Shown piece after piece: positions 10,799 to 22,530 of a stretch of 42,500 nt of DNA. Made by a program: the position numbers and the translations under genes. The notes under the pieces are model-generated. The model searched no databases, was not told the DNA's origin, and saw only the letters and a list, made by a program, of their open reading frames with translations. How positions within the stretch are numbered: position 1 is the stretch's first letter; each line of letters begins with the position of its first letter. This DNA is from Sphaeroforma sirkka (lineage: Eukaryota > Opisthokonta > Ichthyosporea > Ichthyophonida): NCBI GenBank assembly GCA_001586965.3, contig LUCW03000016.1:177501-220000 (forward strand). Direction: 5' to 3'.

Positions 10799-11123
10799 GT
10801 TTGACAGGTACTCCTCTAACGGTAAGACCTAGCATTTCTTCCCTTCGTATGTATTCTTTGTACGCCGATTCACGAAGCCATGCTGAATAATTTGGCTGCT
10901 GTGTGCGCCTCGTTACACTCTTTGTCTCTCCTTGCGAATCCGATGAAGTACCTGAAGAGCTCGAAGACGCTTGAGAAGTGATCGCCATCGATTGATTCGA
11001 CGGCGGTGTGCTAGCATTCTGCATAGGATTGGTTTCAATCCCTGAGGAAGTCGATGCTGTGTGTTGCGCCCCCATAGTATTCGGGTTCGATGCTGCATTA
11101 TCCTGCTGTTGCGATGCCGACAT
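10755..11123 (-). CDS. Ser/Gln/Thr-rich N-terminal ORF, probably the same gene as the 441-residue ORF
   Basis: The frame encodes 122 residues from ATG 11123. Residues 1-70 are low-complexity (Gln, Asn, Ser, Thr: ASSSSSGTSSDSQGE). Residues about 75-105 look folded and charged (YSAWLRESAYKEYIRREEML). The frame ends at 10755, 44 bases inside the following ORF, where the other frame reads LPLEEYLSNVMQQAKL. Both frames look coding on either side of the overlap, so a frameshift, a short intron or translational coupling could join them. A minus-strand frame through 11353 in another phase is considered a shadow. Confidence 0.5.
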   Translation of the reverse strand: MSASQQQDNAASNPNTMGAQHTASTSSGIETNPMQNASTPPSNQSMAITSQASSSSSGTSSDSQGETKSVTRRTQQPNYSAWLRESAYKEYIRREEMLGLTVRGVPVKRDAAGEVVSTRTCL

Positions 11124-11502
11124 GGTATAGTTTGCGAGTCAATAACACTTGTGCAATATGATTCCTTCATGTTCTTCGTTTTATGTTCGTATTCGACTAT
11201 GTTCCCTCTGTACTGTTTCCATAGATAATCGAGTGTGAATCTACCTATAACCGACAACTTCATATATATGTGTGTGTGCAATTGAATTGAGCGCTCAAAA
11301 CAGTGAATACACACAACATTTGACACTATATTTGTAAAAGGGCGGTTTTCCATTCTACCAATGAAATGTTTTTACTTATTCTACGTCACAGTCGACAAAC
11401 GTACTTTAACGGTACGTATTCTCGTTTTTCGTTAGCCTTTAACAACAAATTCTGAGCACCTTATTGTTTAATGAAGTTTCGAAAAACAAAAGCGTTGTGT
11501 TC

Positions 11503-11695
11503 TCATTGGTTGAAAAAATACCTCCAATTAAACGGATTTATTGAAAACTCCTCGTTAAGAAACACCCTAAGTAGCTTTGGAAATGCAACCTCCAGCAGCA
11601 ACATTAGAATCGCTGCGTTACCTGCATATCCAGTCTCCTTTCCTGTTTCTAGTTGTATGAAGTTCAACCTTGATTGGAACTGTTGTATGTGCGCT
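11503..11695 (-). pseudogene. 3' part of an ORF split by the 16-kb LTR element
   Basis: Reading leftward from the insertion site, 62 codons and a TGA (11505-11503) form a helix-rich C-terminus (IQQFQSRLNFIQLETGK, then ILMLLLEVAFPKLL). Its frame continues exactly from the minus-strand ORF on the far side of the retrotransposon (27854 and up) when a single copy of the CGCT target duplication is kept. The product is unknown. The opposite-strand frame over the same bases (11471-11737) is judged a shadow because it runs into the LTR. Confidence 0.6.
11692..11695. repeat. Target-site duplication CGCT, left copy
   Basis: CGCT immediately precedes the 5' LTR and recurs immediately after the 3' LTR at 27854-27857. 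Four bases is within the range made by Ty3/Gypsy integrases. Confidence 0.65.
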
Positions 11696-12075
11696 TGTGG
11701 ACAAAGTACCCTGGACGGACATTTAGGACTGGACTAGCGAGCCTAACCTACAAGTGGAATTTTAGGACCGGATCAGAGGACCGGACCTAAGTAGAATATT
11801 TTTGGACCGGACTCAGAGGGACCGCACCAAATATTGAGACGGATAAATTTAACATGAAAGATTGATTACTCAGAAGGTGTCATCATAATTTAGTAACCAG
11901 GAGACGGAAACCATATATACGGGTATTTTCATAATTACCCGTTGTTAGAGAAAATCTAGTTCTACACAAGAACATGATGATAAAAACAGCAGACACGCCG
12001 ATCAGGCACTTCTGACTGAGTTCATTTATTTCAGACTTAACACTCTTTACTAAGTGTCACTTGGTTTTGACCCCA
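11696..12075 (+). repeat. 5' LTR
   Basis: It starts TGTGGACAAAG and ends TTTGACCCCA, so it has the canonical TG...CA ends. Three or four GGACCGGA words spaced 25-35 bp apart lie in the first third. A hairpin ACGGGTA...TACCCGT is at 11919-11942. It is followed by 94 bp of leader before the first gag-like ATG (12170). Confidence 0.8.
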
Positions 12076-12169
12076 TTTTTAAGTGACCGAACTACTGTAG
12101 TTATTATACTGCGTTCTTTGAAGGTTAAAGTAACTAAGAAGCAAATTAGTTTACTTTTTTTTTACAACG

Positions 12170-13200
12170 ATGACGGGGCCCGAGACTAGACCGTTGCCTA
12201 CGGTGAGTAAGCAAGCCTGTGACCAACTCCTGAAACGGTTGCTGGGAACGATTCACCATTTGACCGAGCTATGCGATAAGGTGGATACAGCACTTGCCAA
12301 GCAACCTGCACCCGAAGACGACGAGAAGGCGGGAATCCATTTGAAATTGACTCATTTGCTTTTGGAGGTCAGTACTTAATCCAAACCTTGGGTAGACTTA
12401 GCCGAGCCCCAGCATGGATTCCGGATCAAGCAGGACACCAGAATACGATGATGCATGTGAAGGAGACAAGGAAAAAGACTCGTCGCATTCAAGAGCAACT
12501 CCGCCAACTCCATCAATTGTCACTGGCAGATAATGACATGTCTCTACCCCAGGACACGGCCCAGGCGACAGTGGATGATGATTTTTCTGAGACTGAGGCC
12601 GAACCAACAATGCAACAACATTAGGCTCCTCAATACCCAACACAGGCAGAGTTGCCACCAACCGACCAGTCACCTAACAGCGGAGCTATCGAAATGAAGC
12701 AAATTAGCCCGGTGAAGCGCAGGATTGGCCGCACGAAGCCCGTACCGCAAGTGGCTCCTTACGAGAATGTCCATGTTACGCGCAGAGAGCGGTTGCTGAA
12801 GAACGCTCAAAATCAAGCTCAGACAATTCTGACCCCTGATGAGATGCCGGATGATGGTCCGGATTGGTATCAGGAATCAACAACTTTGGTGGAATCGCCT
12901 GGTAAATGTTTTTTGGACCTTACATTTGGACATGGCTACCACTAAAAATTTGTCATCAACGGCGAAGCGGTGCTTTGAGGCATTTCGCACTGTGACGAAA
13001 TCTCCACGCCAACAACCTACTCACGGTCAAGCGGCAGTGAATTTATTCAGGGACAAATTACATCAGCATTGTCGTCCGCAATCTCCAGAAGAAAGCAACG
13101 AGCATTGCCAGGATAATGCAAATGTACCTATCGATACGCTTGCATACCATAAGCACTTTTCTGCTTACCACGATCGCTACCTAGAAGACCCGCAGGATAT
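12170..13200 (+). pseudogene. gag N-terminal region, upstream of the satellite
   Basis: Overlapping plus frames (12170-12379, 12388-12624, 12652-12945, 12839-13342) together give a charged, helix-prone protein with no recognised motif, as expected for a retrotransposon gag. The first frame starts with ATG 12170 and stops at 12379; later parts are in other frames, so stops and indels have broken it. The last frame enters the first unit of the tandem array in frame (ISPPTEACITES, then VFLLTQRMMQAEAE), showing that the satellite arose from gag coding sequence. Confidence 0.55.
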
Positions 13201-16200
13201 GAAACGATATAGAATATCACCGCCTACGGAGGCATGCATTACTGAATCTACCGCGGCAGAGATGAAAAGGCAGGTATTCCTTCTCACCCAACGTATGATG
13301 CAAGCAGAAGCTGAAGACGCACTGAGGACGCTCGTTCGTTGAAGGGCTTAATTCGCACATCTAACGAGACGTTGAAGACGACCCGTAGGTTGTGAAACGA
13401 TGTAAGATATCACCGCCTACGGAGGCGTGCATTACTGAATCTACCGCGGCAGAGATGAAAACGCAGGTATTCCTTCTCACCCAGCGTATGATGCAAGCAG
13501 AAGCTGAGGACGCACTGAGGACGCTCGTTCGTTGAAGGGCTTAATTCGCACATCTAACGAGACGTTGAAGACGACCCGTAGGTTGTGAAACGATGTAAGA
13601 TATCACCGCCTACAGAGGCGTGCATTACTGAATCTATCGCGGCAGAGATGAAAACGCAGGTATTCCTTCTCACCAAACGTATGATGCAAGCAGAAGCTGA
13701 AGGACGCACTGGGGACGCACGTTCGTTGCAGGGCTTAATCCACACATCTAACGAGACGTTGAAGACGACCCGTAGGTTGTGAAACGATGTACACCGCCTA
13801 CGGAGGCGTGCATTACTGAATCTACCGCGGCAGAGATGAAAACGCAGGTATTCCTTCTCACCCAACGTATGATGCAAGCAGAAGCTGAAGGACGCACTGG
13901 GGACGCACGTTCGTTGCAGGGCTTAATCCACATATCTAACGAGACGTTGAAGACGACCCGTAGGTTGTGAAACGATGTAAGATATCACCGCCTACGGAGG
14001 CGTGCATTACTGATTCTACCGCGGTAGAGATGAAAACGCAGGTATTTCTTCACACCCAACGTATGATGCAAGCAGAAGCTGAAGCCGCACTGAGGACGCT
14101 CGTTCGTTGAAGGGCTTAATCCACACATCTAACGAGACGTTGAAGACAACCCGCAGGCTGTGAAACTATGTAAGATATCACCGCCTACGGAGGCGTGCAT
14201 TACTGAATCTATCGCGGCAGAGATGAAAACGCAGGTATTCCTTCTCACCAAACGTATGATGCAAGCAGAAGCTGAAGGACGCACTGGGGACGCACGTTCG
14301 TTGCAGGGCTTAATCCACACATCTAACGAGACGTTGAAGACGACCCGTAGGTTGTGAAACGATGTAAGATATCACCGCCTACAGAGGCGTGCATTACTGA
14401 ATCTATCGCGGCAGAGATGAAAACGCAGGTATTTCTTCACACCCAACGTATGATGCAAGCAGAAGCTGAAGACGCACTGAGGACGCTCGTTCGTTGAAGG
14501 GCTTAATCCACACATCTAACGAGACGTTGAAGACAACCCGTAGGTTGTGAAACGATGTAAGATATCACCGCCTACGGAGGCGTGCATTACTGAATCTATC
14601 GCGGCAGAGATGAAAACGCAGGTATTTCTTCACACCCAACGTATGATGCAAGCAGAAGCTGAAGACGCACTGAGGACGCTCGTTCGTTGAAGGGCTTAAT
14701 CCACACATCTAACGAGACGTTGAAGACAACCCGTAGGTTGTGAAACGATGTAAGATATCACCGCCTACGGAGGCGTGCATTACTGAATCTACCGCGGCAG
14801 AGATGAAAACGCAGGTATTTCTTCACACCCAACGTATGATGCAAGCAGAAGCTGAAGCCGCACTGAGGACGCTCGTTCGTTGAAGGGCTTAATCCACACA
14901 TCTAACGAGACGTTGAAGACGACCCGCAGGCTGTGAAACTATGTAAGATATCACCGCCTACGGAGGCGTGCATTACTGAATCTATCGCGGCAGAGATGAA
15001 AACGCAGGTATTTCTTCACACCCAACGTATGATGCAAGCAGAAGCTGAAGACGCACTGAGGACGCTCGTTCGTTGAAGGGCTTAATCCACACATCTAACG
15101 AGACGTTGAAGACAACCCGTAGGTTGTGAAACGATGTAAGATATCACCGCCTACGGAGGCGTGCATTACTGAATCTACCGCGGCAGAGATGAAAAGGCAG
15201 GTATTCCTTCTCACCCAACGTATGATGCAAGCAGAAGCTGAGGACGCACTGAGGTCGCTCGTTCGTTGAAGGGCTTAATTCGCACATCTAACGAGACGTT
15301 GAAGACGACCCGCAGGCTGTGAAACGATGTAAGATATCACCGCCTACGGAGGCGTGCATTACTGAATCTATCGCGGCAGAGATGAAAACGCAGGTATTCC
15401 TTCTCACCCAACGTATGATGCAAGCAGAAGCTGAAGGACGCACTGGGGACGCACGTTCGTTGCAGGGCTTAATCCACACATCTAACGAGACGTTGAAGAC
15501 GACCCGTAGGTTGTGAAACGATGTAAGATATCACCGCCTACGGAGGCGTGCATTACTGAATCTACCGCGGCAGAGATGAAAACGCAGGTATTCCTTCTCA
15601 CCCAACGTATGATGCAAGCAGAAGCTGAGGACGCACTGAGGACGCTCGTTCGTTGAAGGGCTTAATCCACACATCTAACGAGACGTTGAAGACGACCCGC
15701 AGGCTGTGAAACGATGTAAGATATCACCGCCTACGGAGGCGTGCATTACTGAATCTACCGCGGCAGAGATGAAAAGGCAGGTATTCCTTCTCACCCAACG
15801 TATGATGCAAGCAGAAGCTGAGGACGCACTGAGGTCGCTCGTTCGTTGAAGGGCTTAATTCGCACATCTAACGAGATGTTGAAGACGACCCGCAGGCTGT
15901 GAAACGATGTAAGATATCACCGCCTACGGAGGCGTGCATTACTGAATCTACCGCGGCAGAGATGAAAACGCAGGTATTCCTTCTCACCCAACGTATGATG
16001 CAAGCAGAAGCTGAGGACGAACTGAGGACGCTCGTTCGTTGAAGGGCTTAATCCACACATCTAACGAGACGTTGAAGACGACCCGTAGGTTGTGAAACGA
16101 TGTAAGATATCACCGCCTACAGAGGCGTGCATTACTGAATCTATCGCGGCAGAGATGAAAACGCAGGTATTCCTTCTCACCAAACGTATGATGCAAGCAG

Positions 16201-19200
16201 AAGCTGAAGGACGCACTGGGGACGCACGTTCGTTGCAGGGCTTAATCCACACATCTAACGAGACGTTGAAGACGACCCGTAGGTTGTGAAACGATGTACA
16301 CCGCCTACGGAGGCGTGCATTACTGAATCTACCGCGGCAGAGATGAAAACGCAGGTATTCCTTCTCACCCAACGTATGATGCAAGCAGAAGCTGAAGGAC
16401 GCACTGGGGACGCACGTTCGTTGCAGGGCTTAATCCACATATCTAACGAGACGTTGAAGACGACCCGTAGGTTGTGAAACGATGTAAGATATCACCGCCT
16501 ACGGAGGCGTGCATTACTGATTCTACCGCGGCAGAGATGAAAACGCAGGTATTTCTTCACACCCAACGTATGATGCAAGCAGAAGCTGAAGCCGCACTGA
16601 GGACGCTCGTTCGTTGAAGGGCTTAATCCACACATCTAACGAGACGTTGAAGACAACCCGCAGGCTGTGAAACTATGTAAGATATCACCGCCTACGGAGG
16701 CGTGCATTACTGAATCTATCGCGGCAGAGATGAAAACGCAGGTATTTCTTCACACCCAACGTATGATGCAAGCAGAAGCTGAAGCCGCACTGAGGACGCT
16801 CGTTCGTTGAAGGGCTTAATCCACACATCTAACGAGACGTTGAAGACGACCCGCAGGCTGTGAAACTATGTAAGATATCACCGCCTACGGAGGCGTGCAT
16901 TACTGAATCTATCGCGGCAGAGATGAAAACGCAGGTATTTCTTCACACCCAACGTATGATGCAAGCAGAAGCTGAAGACGCACTGAGGACGCTCGTTCGT
17001 TGAAGGGCTTAATCCACACATCTAACGAGACGTTGAAGACAACCCGTAGGTTGTGAAACGATGTAAGATATCACCGCCTACGGAGGCGTGCATTACTGAA
17101 TCTACCGCGGCAGAGATGAAAAGGCAGGTATTCCTTCTCACCCAACGTATGATGCAAGCAGAAGCTGAGGACGCACTGAGGTCGCTCGTTCGTTGAAGGG
17201 CTTAATTCGCACATCTAACGAGACGTTGAAGACGACCCGCAGGCTGTGAAACGATGTAAGATATCACCGCCTACGGAGGCGTGCATTACTGAATCTATCG
17301 CGGCAGAGATGAAAACGCAGGTATTCCTTCTCACCCAACGTATGATGCAAGCAGAAGCTGAAGGACGCACTGGGGACGCACGTTCGTTGCAGGGCTTAAT
17401 CCACACATCTAACGAGACGTTGAAGACGACCCGTAGGTTGTGAAACGATGTAAGATATCACCGCCTACGGAGGCGTGCATTACTGAATCTACCGCGGCAG
17501 AGATGAAAACGCAGGTATTCCTTCTCACCCAACGTATGATGCAAGCAGAAGCTGAGGACGCACTGAGGACGCTCGTTCGTTGAAGGGCTTAATCCACACA
17601 TCTAACGAGACGTTGAAGACGACCCGCAGGCTGTGAAACGATGTAAGATATCACCGCCTACGGAGGCGTGCATTACTGAATCTACCGCGGCAGAGATGAA
17701 AAGGCAGGTATTCCTTCTCACCCAACGTATGATGCAAGCAGAAGCTGAGGACGCACTGAGGTCGCTCGTTCGTTGAAGGGCTTAATTCGCACATCTAACG
17801 AGATGTTGAAGACGACCCGCAGGCTGTGAAACGATGTAAGATATCACCGCCTACGGAGGCGTGCATTACTGAATCTACCGCGGCAGAGATGAAAACGCAG
17901 GTATTCCTTCTCACCCAACGTATGATGCAAGCAGAAGCTGAGGACGAACTGAGGACGCTCGTTCGTTGAAGGGCTTAATCCACACATCTAACGAGACGTT
18001 GAAGACGACCCGCAGGCTGTGAAACTATGTAAGATATCACCGCCTACGGAGGCGTGCATTACTGAATCTATCGCGGCAGAGATGAAAACGCAGGTATTTC
18101 TTCACACCCAACGTATGATGCAAGCAGAAGCTGAAGACGCACTGAGGACGCTCGTTCGTTGAAGGGCTTAATCCACACATCTAACGAGACGTTGAAGACA
18201 ACCCGTAGGTTGTGAAACGATGTAAGATATCACCGCCTACGGAGGCGTGCATTACTGAATCTACCGCGGCAGAGATGAAAACGCAGGTATTTCTTCACAC
18301 CCAACGTATGATGCAAGCAGAAGCTGAGGACGCACTGAGGACGCTCGTTCGTTGAAGGGCTTAATCCACACATCTAACGAGACGTTGAAGACAACCCGTA
18401 GGTTGTGAAACGATGTAAGATATCACCGCCTACGGAGACGTGCATTACTGAATCTACCGCGGCAGAGATGAAAAGGCAGGTATTCCTTCTCACCCAACGT
18501 ATGATGCAAGCAGAAGCTGAGGACGCACTGAGGTCGCTCGTTCGTTGAAGGGCTTAATTCGCACATCTAACGAGACGTTGGAGACGACCCGCAGGCTGTG
18601 AAACGATGTAAGATATCACCGCCTACGGAGGCGTGCATTACTGAATCTATCGCGGCAGAGATGAAAACGCAGGTATTCCTTCTCACCCAACGTATGATGC
18701 AAGCAGAAGCTGAAGGAGGCACTGGGGACGCACGTTCGTTGCAGGGCTTAATCCACACATCTAACGAGACGTTGAAGACGACCCGTAGGTTGTGAAACGA
18801 TGTAAGATTTCACCGCCTACGGAGGCGTGCATTACTGAATCTACCGCGGCAGAGATGAAAACGCAGGTATTCCTTCTCACCCAACGTATGATGCAAGCAG
18901 AAGCTGAGGACGCACTGAGGACGCTCGTTCGTTGAAGGGCTTAATCCACACATCTAACGATACGTTGAAGACGACCCGTAGGTTGTGAAACGATGTAAGA
19001 TATCACCGCCTACGGAGGCGTGCATTACTGAATTTACCGCGGCAGAGATGAAAACGCAGGTATTCCTTCTCACCCAACGTATGATGCAAGCAGAAGCTGA
19101 GGACGCACTGGGGACGCACGTTCGTTGCAGGGCTTAATCCACACATCTAACGAGACGTTGAAGACGACCCGTAGGTTGTGAAACGATGTAAGATATCTCC

Positions 19201-19358
19201 GCCTACGGAGGCGTGCATAACTGAATCTACCGCGGCAGAGACGAAAACGCAGGTATTCCTTCTCACCCAACGTATGATGCAAGCAGAAGCTGAAGGACGC
19301 ACTGGGGACGCACGTTCGTTGCAGGGCTTAATCCACACATCTAACGAGACGTTGAAGA
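13201..19358 (+). repeat. Satellite of about 32 copies of a 193-bp gag segment
   Basis: Successive units start at 13201, about 13393, 13586 and so on, each with the landmarks GATATCACCGCCTACGGAGG, CCGCGGCAGAGATGAAAA, CGTATGATGCAAGCAGAAGC and CATCTAACGAGACGTTGAAG. Most units are 193 bp; one variant (13785 and 16292) lacks six bases of GTAAGATATC. Two length variants differ near AAGGACGCACTGGGG versus GAGGACGCACTGAGG. The first keeps a 63-65 codon frame open; the second ends it within the unit. The first unit is the most diverged. Flanking gag frames enter on the left and resume after 19358, so the array is an internal expansion. Every small ORF in it is a fragment of this unit. Confidence 0.95.
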
Positions 19359-19360
19359 CT

Positions 19361-20436
19361 TGCTCAATAACGGTAGATAAACGGACACCCAAAGAATGAC
19401 CACCTAATCCACAGGGCAGCTATTATTTGGATAATCCGCAGACGATACAGTTGCATGCGTTTATTTTAGATTGGCATAAGAATGCAAAATTTTACAAGTT
19501 TAGACCCGATTCATATGCAGATGGGCCTACATAGGGCACTACAGAAAGAAAGAGCACTCAAGGCGCTTTTGGATTTTATTGTGGAGAACAAACAAAAATT
19601 GCAGTCTATGTCGTTCCAGGACGCCACTGCTTATATTGTACGCACACACGAACAAGATCTGGAGGATAACGCATACAGAATGGCTTGCATGAAGTTAAAA
19701 CCTTCGGTGCCACTAGAGACACAATTTCGGGGTTTTGAACACAAAGTAGACTTTATGGAGATGCGACAGAATGAGAATCCACTACAAGTATACCGCAACC
19801 ATGGTATGCTCAACCTAATCAATCAAGCGGCGTGGGGTGCATAGTACCGTGATAGTCTTCATATGCATCCTAACTGGCGAGAATATTCCGCGGCACAAAT
19901 GCTGATGTATTTCGGGTGAGTATTGACAAGGCGGAAGAGCACCGTCGGGCAAACCTTTCCGGACCACTGCAAATCGCCGGAGTTCACGTTCACGCACACG
20001 AACGCGTGTGGAGGCCAACACACGAGCTAATCCGCATGCGCCGCCCGCATCGAACCCTAGGGCTCGTTGTCGGTCATGTGAGCAGAATCTTCTTCCTGGC
20101 CCAGCACACGCGCCACGTTGCTCTAAGTTACTGCGAGCACCGACATCAACTAACACGGGCAGCCATACGCAACATGGGGGTGCGCCACCACACCGTACAT
20201 CGGCTGGGGGAACACCCACGCGCACACAACAGGTGCCGGGTAATAACTTTCGCTCTCGAGTTAATATCGTGGATGGGGGTGATCAGATGCCTGGTCCGAC
20301 GCCAGCTGAAGTAAGAGAGAGTGAGGTGATGCATATTCATGACTTGGTCGACGAGTCGTATGTCGACAGTGAAGATGAGTTGATGGAGGCCGAGCAAGGG
20401 CCTGCCGATTGGGAAGCGGAACCAAGCTCAAATTGA
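19361..20436 (+). pseudogene. gag C-terminal region, downstream of the satellite
   Basis: The frame 19482-19844 (120 codons) is helix-rich and capsid-like (HMQMGLHRALQKERALKALL; FRGFEHKVDFMEMRQNENPL). It is followed, in other frames, by an Arg/Pro/His-rich stretch with one C-x2-C-x9-H-x3-C cluster (20060-20115), a poor match to a retroviral zinc knuckle, and an acidic tail ending at 20436. Frames change at least twice, so the protein is broken. Confidence 0.5.
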
Positions 20437-20445
20437 GATGTTGGG

Positions 20446-21987
20446 GTGTCTGAGGTGAACATGTGTGTGACGTTTGGTCGAACGGCAACAAGAATATTTG
20501 CAGTACAAGATAAATTGTTCCCTACTGACAACCGTGTATATGTTACGTTACAAGTCAACGGACATGCGATGCGCACATTCATTGATACAGGGGCGAACCG
20601 CTCCGTTATTACTCAGGCATCCGCAGCAAAGGCACAACTGTCTAATACACCACCAGCTAAGGATAGTTACATATACTTGGCGGACAAAACTCTCCGCACT
20701 CCGCGCCTCGGCAAGACACACGCCACGACGGTTCAATATGGTACAAAGTCTGCTGCAGGTTGTACGTTTGAACTTATGAATTTACCCGATAATATTGAGG
20801 TAATTCTGGGAATGAATACTATGGGCGAATTGGGCTTAAGTCTTACTGAGCTATCCACACCGTTTCCAGAAATCGATCGTAATGTTATGGACGAGCTACT
20901 CGAACCGATCGACATTCGCATGGCACCAGACCTGTCCAAACCTGAGGATATACGGCAACGACTACGACAGTACTTAGATGCCGATGAGACTATTTTGGAT
21001 GCGGCTCGATGTACTCTACCAGGAAGCGAAATATCCCTTCCCATACCTCGAAATAAACTTTTAGGCCTTCGACGACAAACATGGAGCTTTGTGTCAGACA
21101 CGTTCAAACTACACGTCACGCAACAGGTACATAAATGGGAACATGAATTGGTAACCAAGCGTCGTACGTCGGCGTCAGTGGTCAACCTGCCTTTACTAGC
21201 AGTACCTTCATTTACACCATCGGGGGAACTCATTAAGGTTCGGGTATGTTTGGATTTGCGACAAATCAATGCCCTTATTCCGGAAGACCAGTTTACGTTA
21301 CCGAAGGTTAATGAGATTATTAGTAACTTAAGATGCAAGCGATATTAGACCACATTAGACTTATCAGCTGCATATCATCGCCTTCCAGTACACGAGGACT
21401 CACAACATATGTTCTCGTTTACTTGGGACAGTCACCAATACTCCTTCACTTCGGCTTCATTCGGATTGTCGACACTCATGTCTCAATTCCAGCGTACAAT
21501 CAGTAATCTGATGGTGAATTTAGACGTGCAGTGCTACGTCGATGACCTTATAATTGCATCTGATAACTACGAGGAACATATTGTGACAGTGGAAGAGGTC
21601 ATCCGACGGCTTACCGAGAATAACTTTTAGCTTAACAAGAAGAATTGTCACTTTGCAGTAAGCGAGGTGATGGTCCTGGGGAAGAAGGTTTCTGCGAAAG
21701 GAATTGACGTTGATCATGAGAAGCAACAACGGTTGATCGACTGGCCAATGCCGCGATGTCAAAGGGACACAGCATCTGCATTGGGGTTGGCGAACTTTCT
21801 ACATGAGCACTTACCTAACTTTGCACACAAAGTGGCACCACTACGATCGTTCTCGAAACTCAACCCAAAGAAACCGATTGGGGATCGTTGGAAACTGGAA
21901 CATCAACTGGCCTGGGATCAGATGAAGGAAGCGATCGTGTCTGCAGTACGCTTAAAGTTTCGGTTGACGGGGTTCCACTCGAATTAG
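20446..21987 (+). pseudogene. Retrotransposon protease and reverse transcriptase, two in-frame stops
   Basis: One frame runs from 20446 to 21987, interrupted only by TAG at 21346-21348 and at 21628-21630. The protease has the catalytic IDTGANRS motif (DTG at 20584-20592) and the family's later ILGMNTM. The reverse transcriptase shows VRVCLDLRQINALI, then LDLSAAYHRLPVHE, FTSASFGLS and the catalytic YVDD box (21535-21546). A C-terminal RT/connection part follows, reading ALGLANFLHEHLPNFA. Both stops fall inside RT, so no active enzyme can be made. The next domain is in another frame from about 21960. Confidence 0.8.
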
Positions 21988-22394
21988 AGACTGACGCCAG
22001 CGATTATGGTATTGGAGGTGCATTATTTCAGATGATTGACGGCCGCAAGCACCACCTGATGTTCTATTCGAAGGCTCTCAACAAGGCGCAGCAGACATAC
22101 GCGACACTGATGAAGAAACTGTTAGCACTTACATATGCATTGGTCCACTTCCGTGACTATCTCATAGGCCAACGCTTTACTGTGCATACAGACCACAAGG
22201 CGTTGGTGTACATGAACACCCAACTGAAATTAAACAGTATGCTGCATCGATGGCATCACATTATTGCGCAATTCAACCTCGTGATTTCCCATGTCACAGG
22301 CGAACTGAATAAATTACCAGACATGTGGACTCGGGTTCATGAGGGCACGGCGGATATTAACTTTCCGGCCATCTTATTATCCCGATTTCTTTGA
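21960..22394 (+). pseudogene. Retrotransposon RNase H domain
   Basis: In the frame ending at 22394 are ELETDASDYGIGGALF (first catalytic Asp), FYSKALNKAQQTY, EKxL-type helix replaced by MKKLLALTYALVHF, and FTVHTDHKALVYM (the TDHK motif). The order and spacing match Ty3/Gypsy RNase H. The conserved Glu of the Y-x-x-x-EKE helix is Met/Lys here (TLMKKLLAL), so a catalytic residue appears lost. The frame is shifted relative to RT and ends in a TGA. Confidence 0.75.
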
Positions 22395-22530
22395 TCAGGT
22401 TCAAAACAACTTCGGAGGTAACGACGTTGACGCCTTTACATCAAGCCACAATACTCAGTTACGACAATATTGATCATACGATAAAGATGGAGGCACTTTC
22501 AAATTTAACTGGGGCAAGTACAATGCATGA

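Noticed and set aside
11471..11737. 88-codon plus-strand ORF at the left edge of the LTR element
   Set aside because: It crosses the LTR boundary, and the opposite strand holds the frame that continues across the empty site.
13201..19358. CRISPR-like array
   Set aside because: Units are contiguous 193-bp repeats without variable spacers, in a eukaryotic retrotransposon.
13554..19399. Many 60-107-codon ORFs on both strands in the tandem array
   Set aside because: They are the same repeat unit read again and again. The plus-strand ones are gag fragments and the minus-strand ones their complements.
20146..20582. Several minus-strand ORFs opposite gag/protease
   Set aside because: They are shadows of the plus-strand retrotransposon frames and carry no domain.
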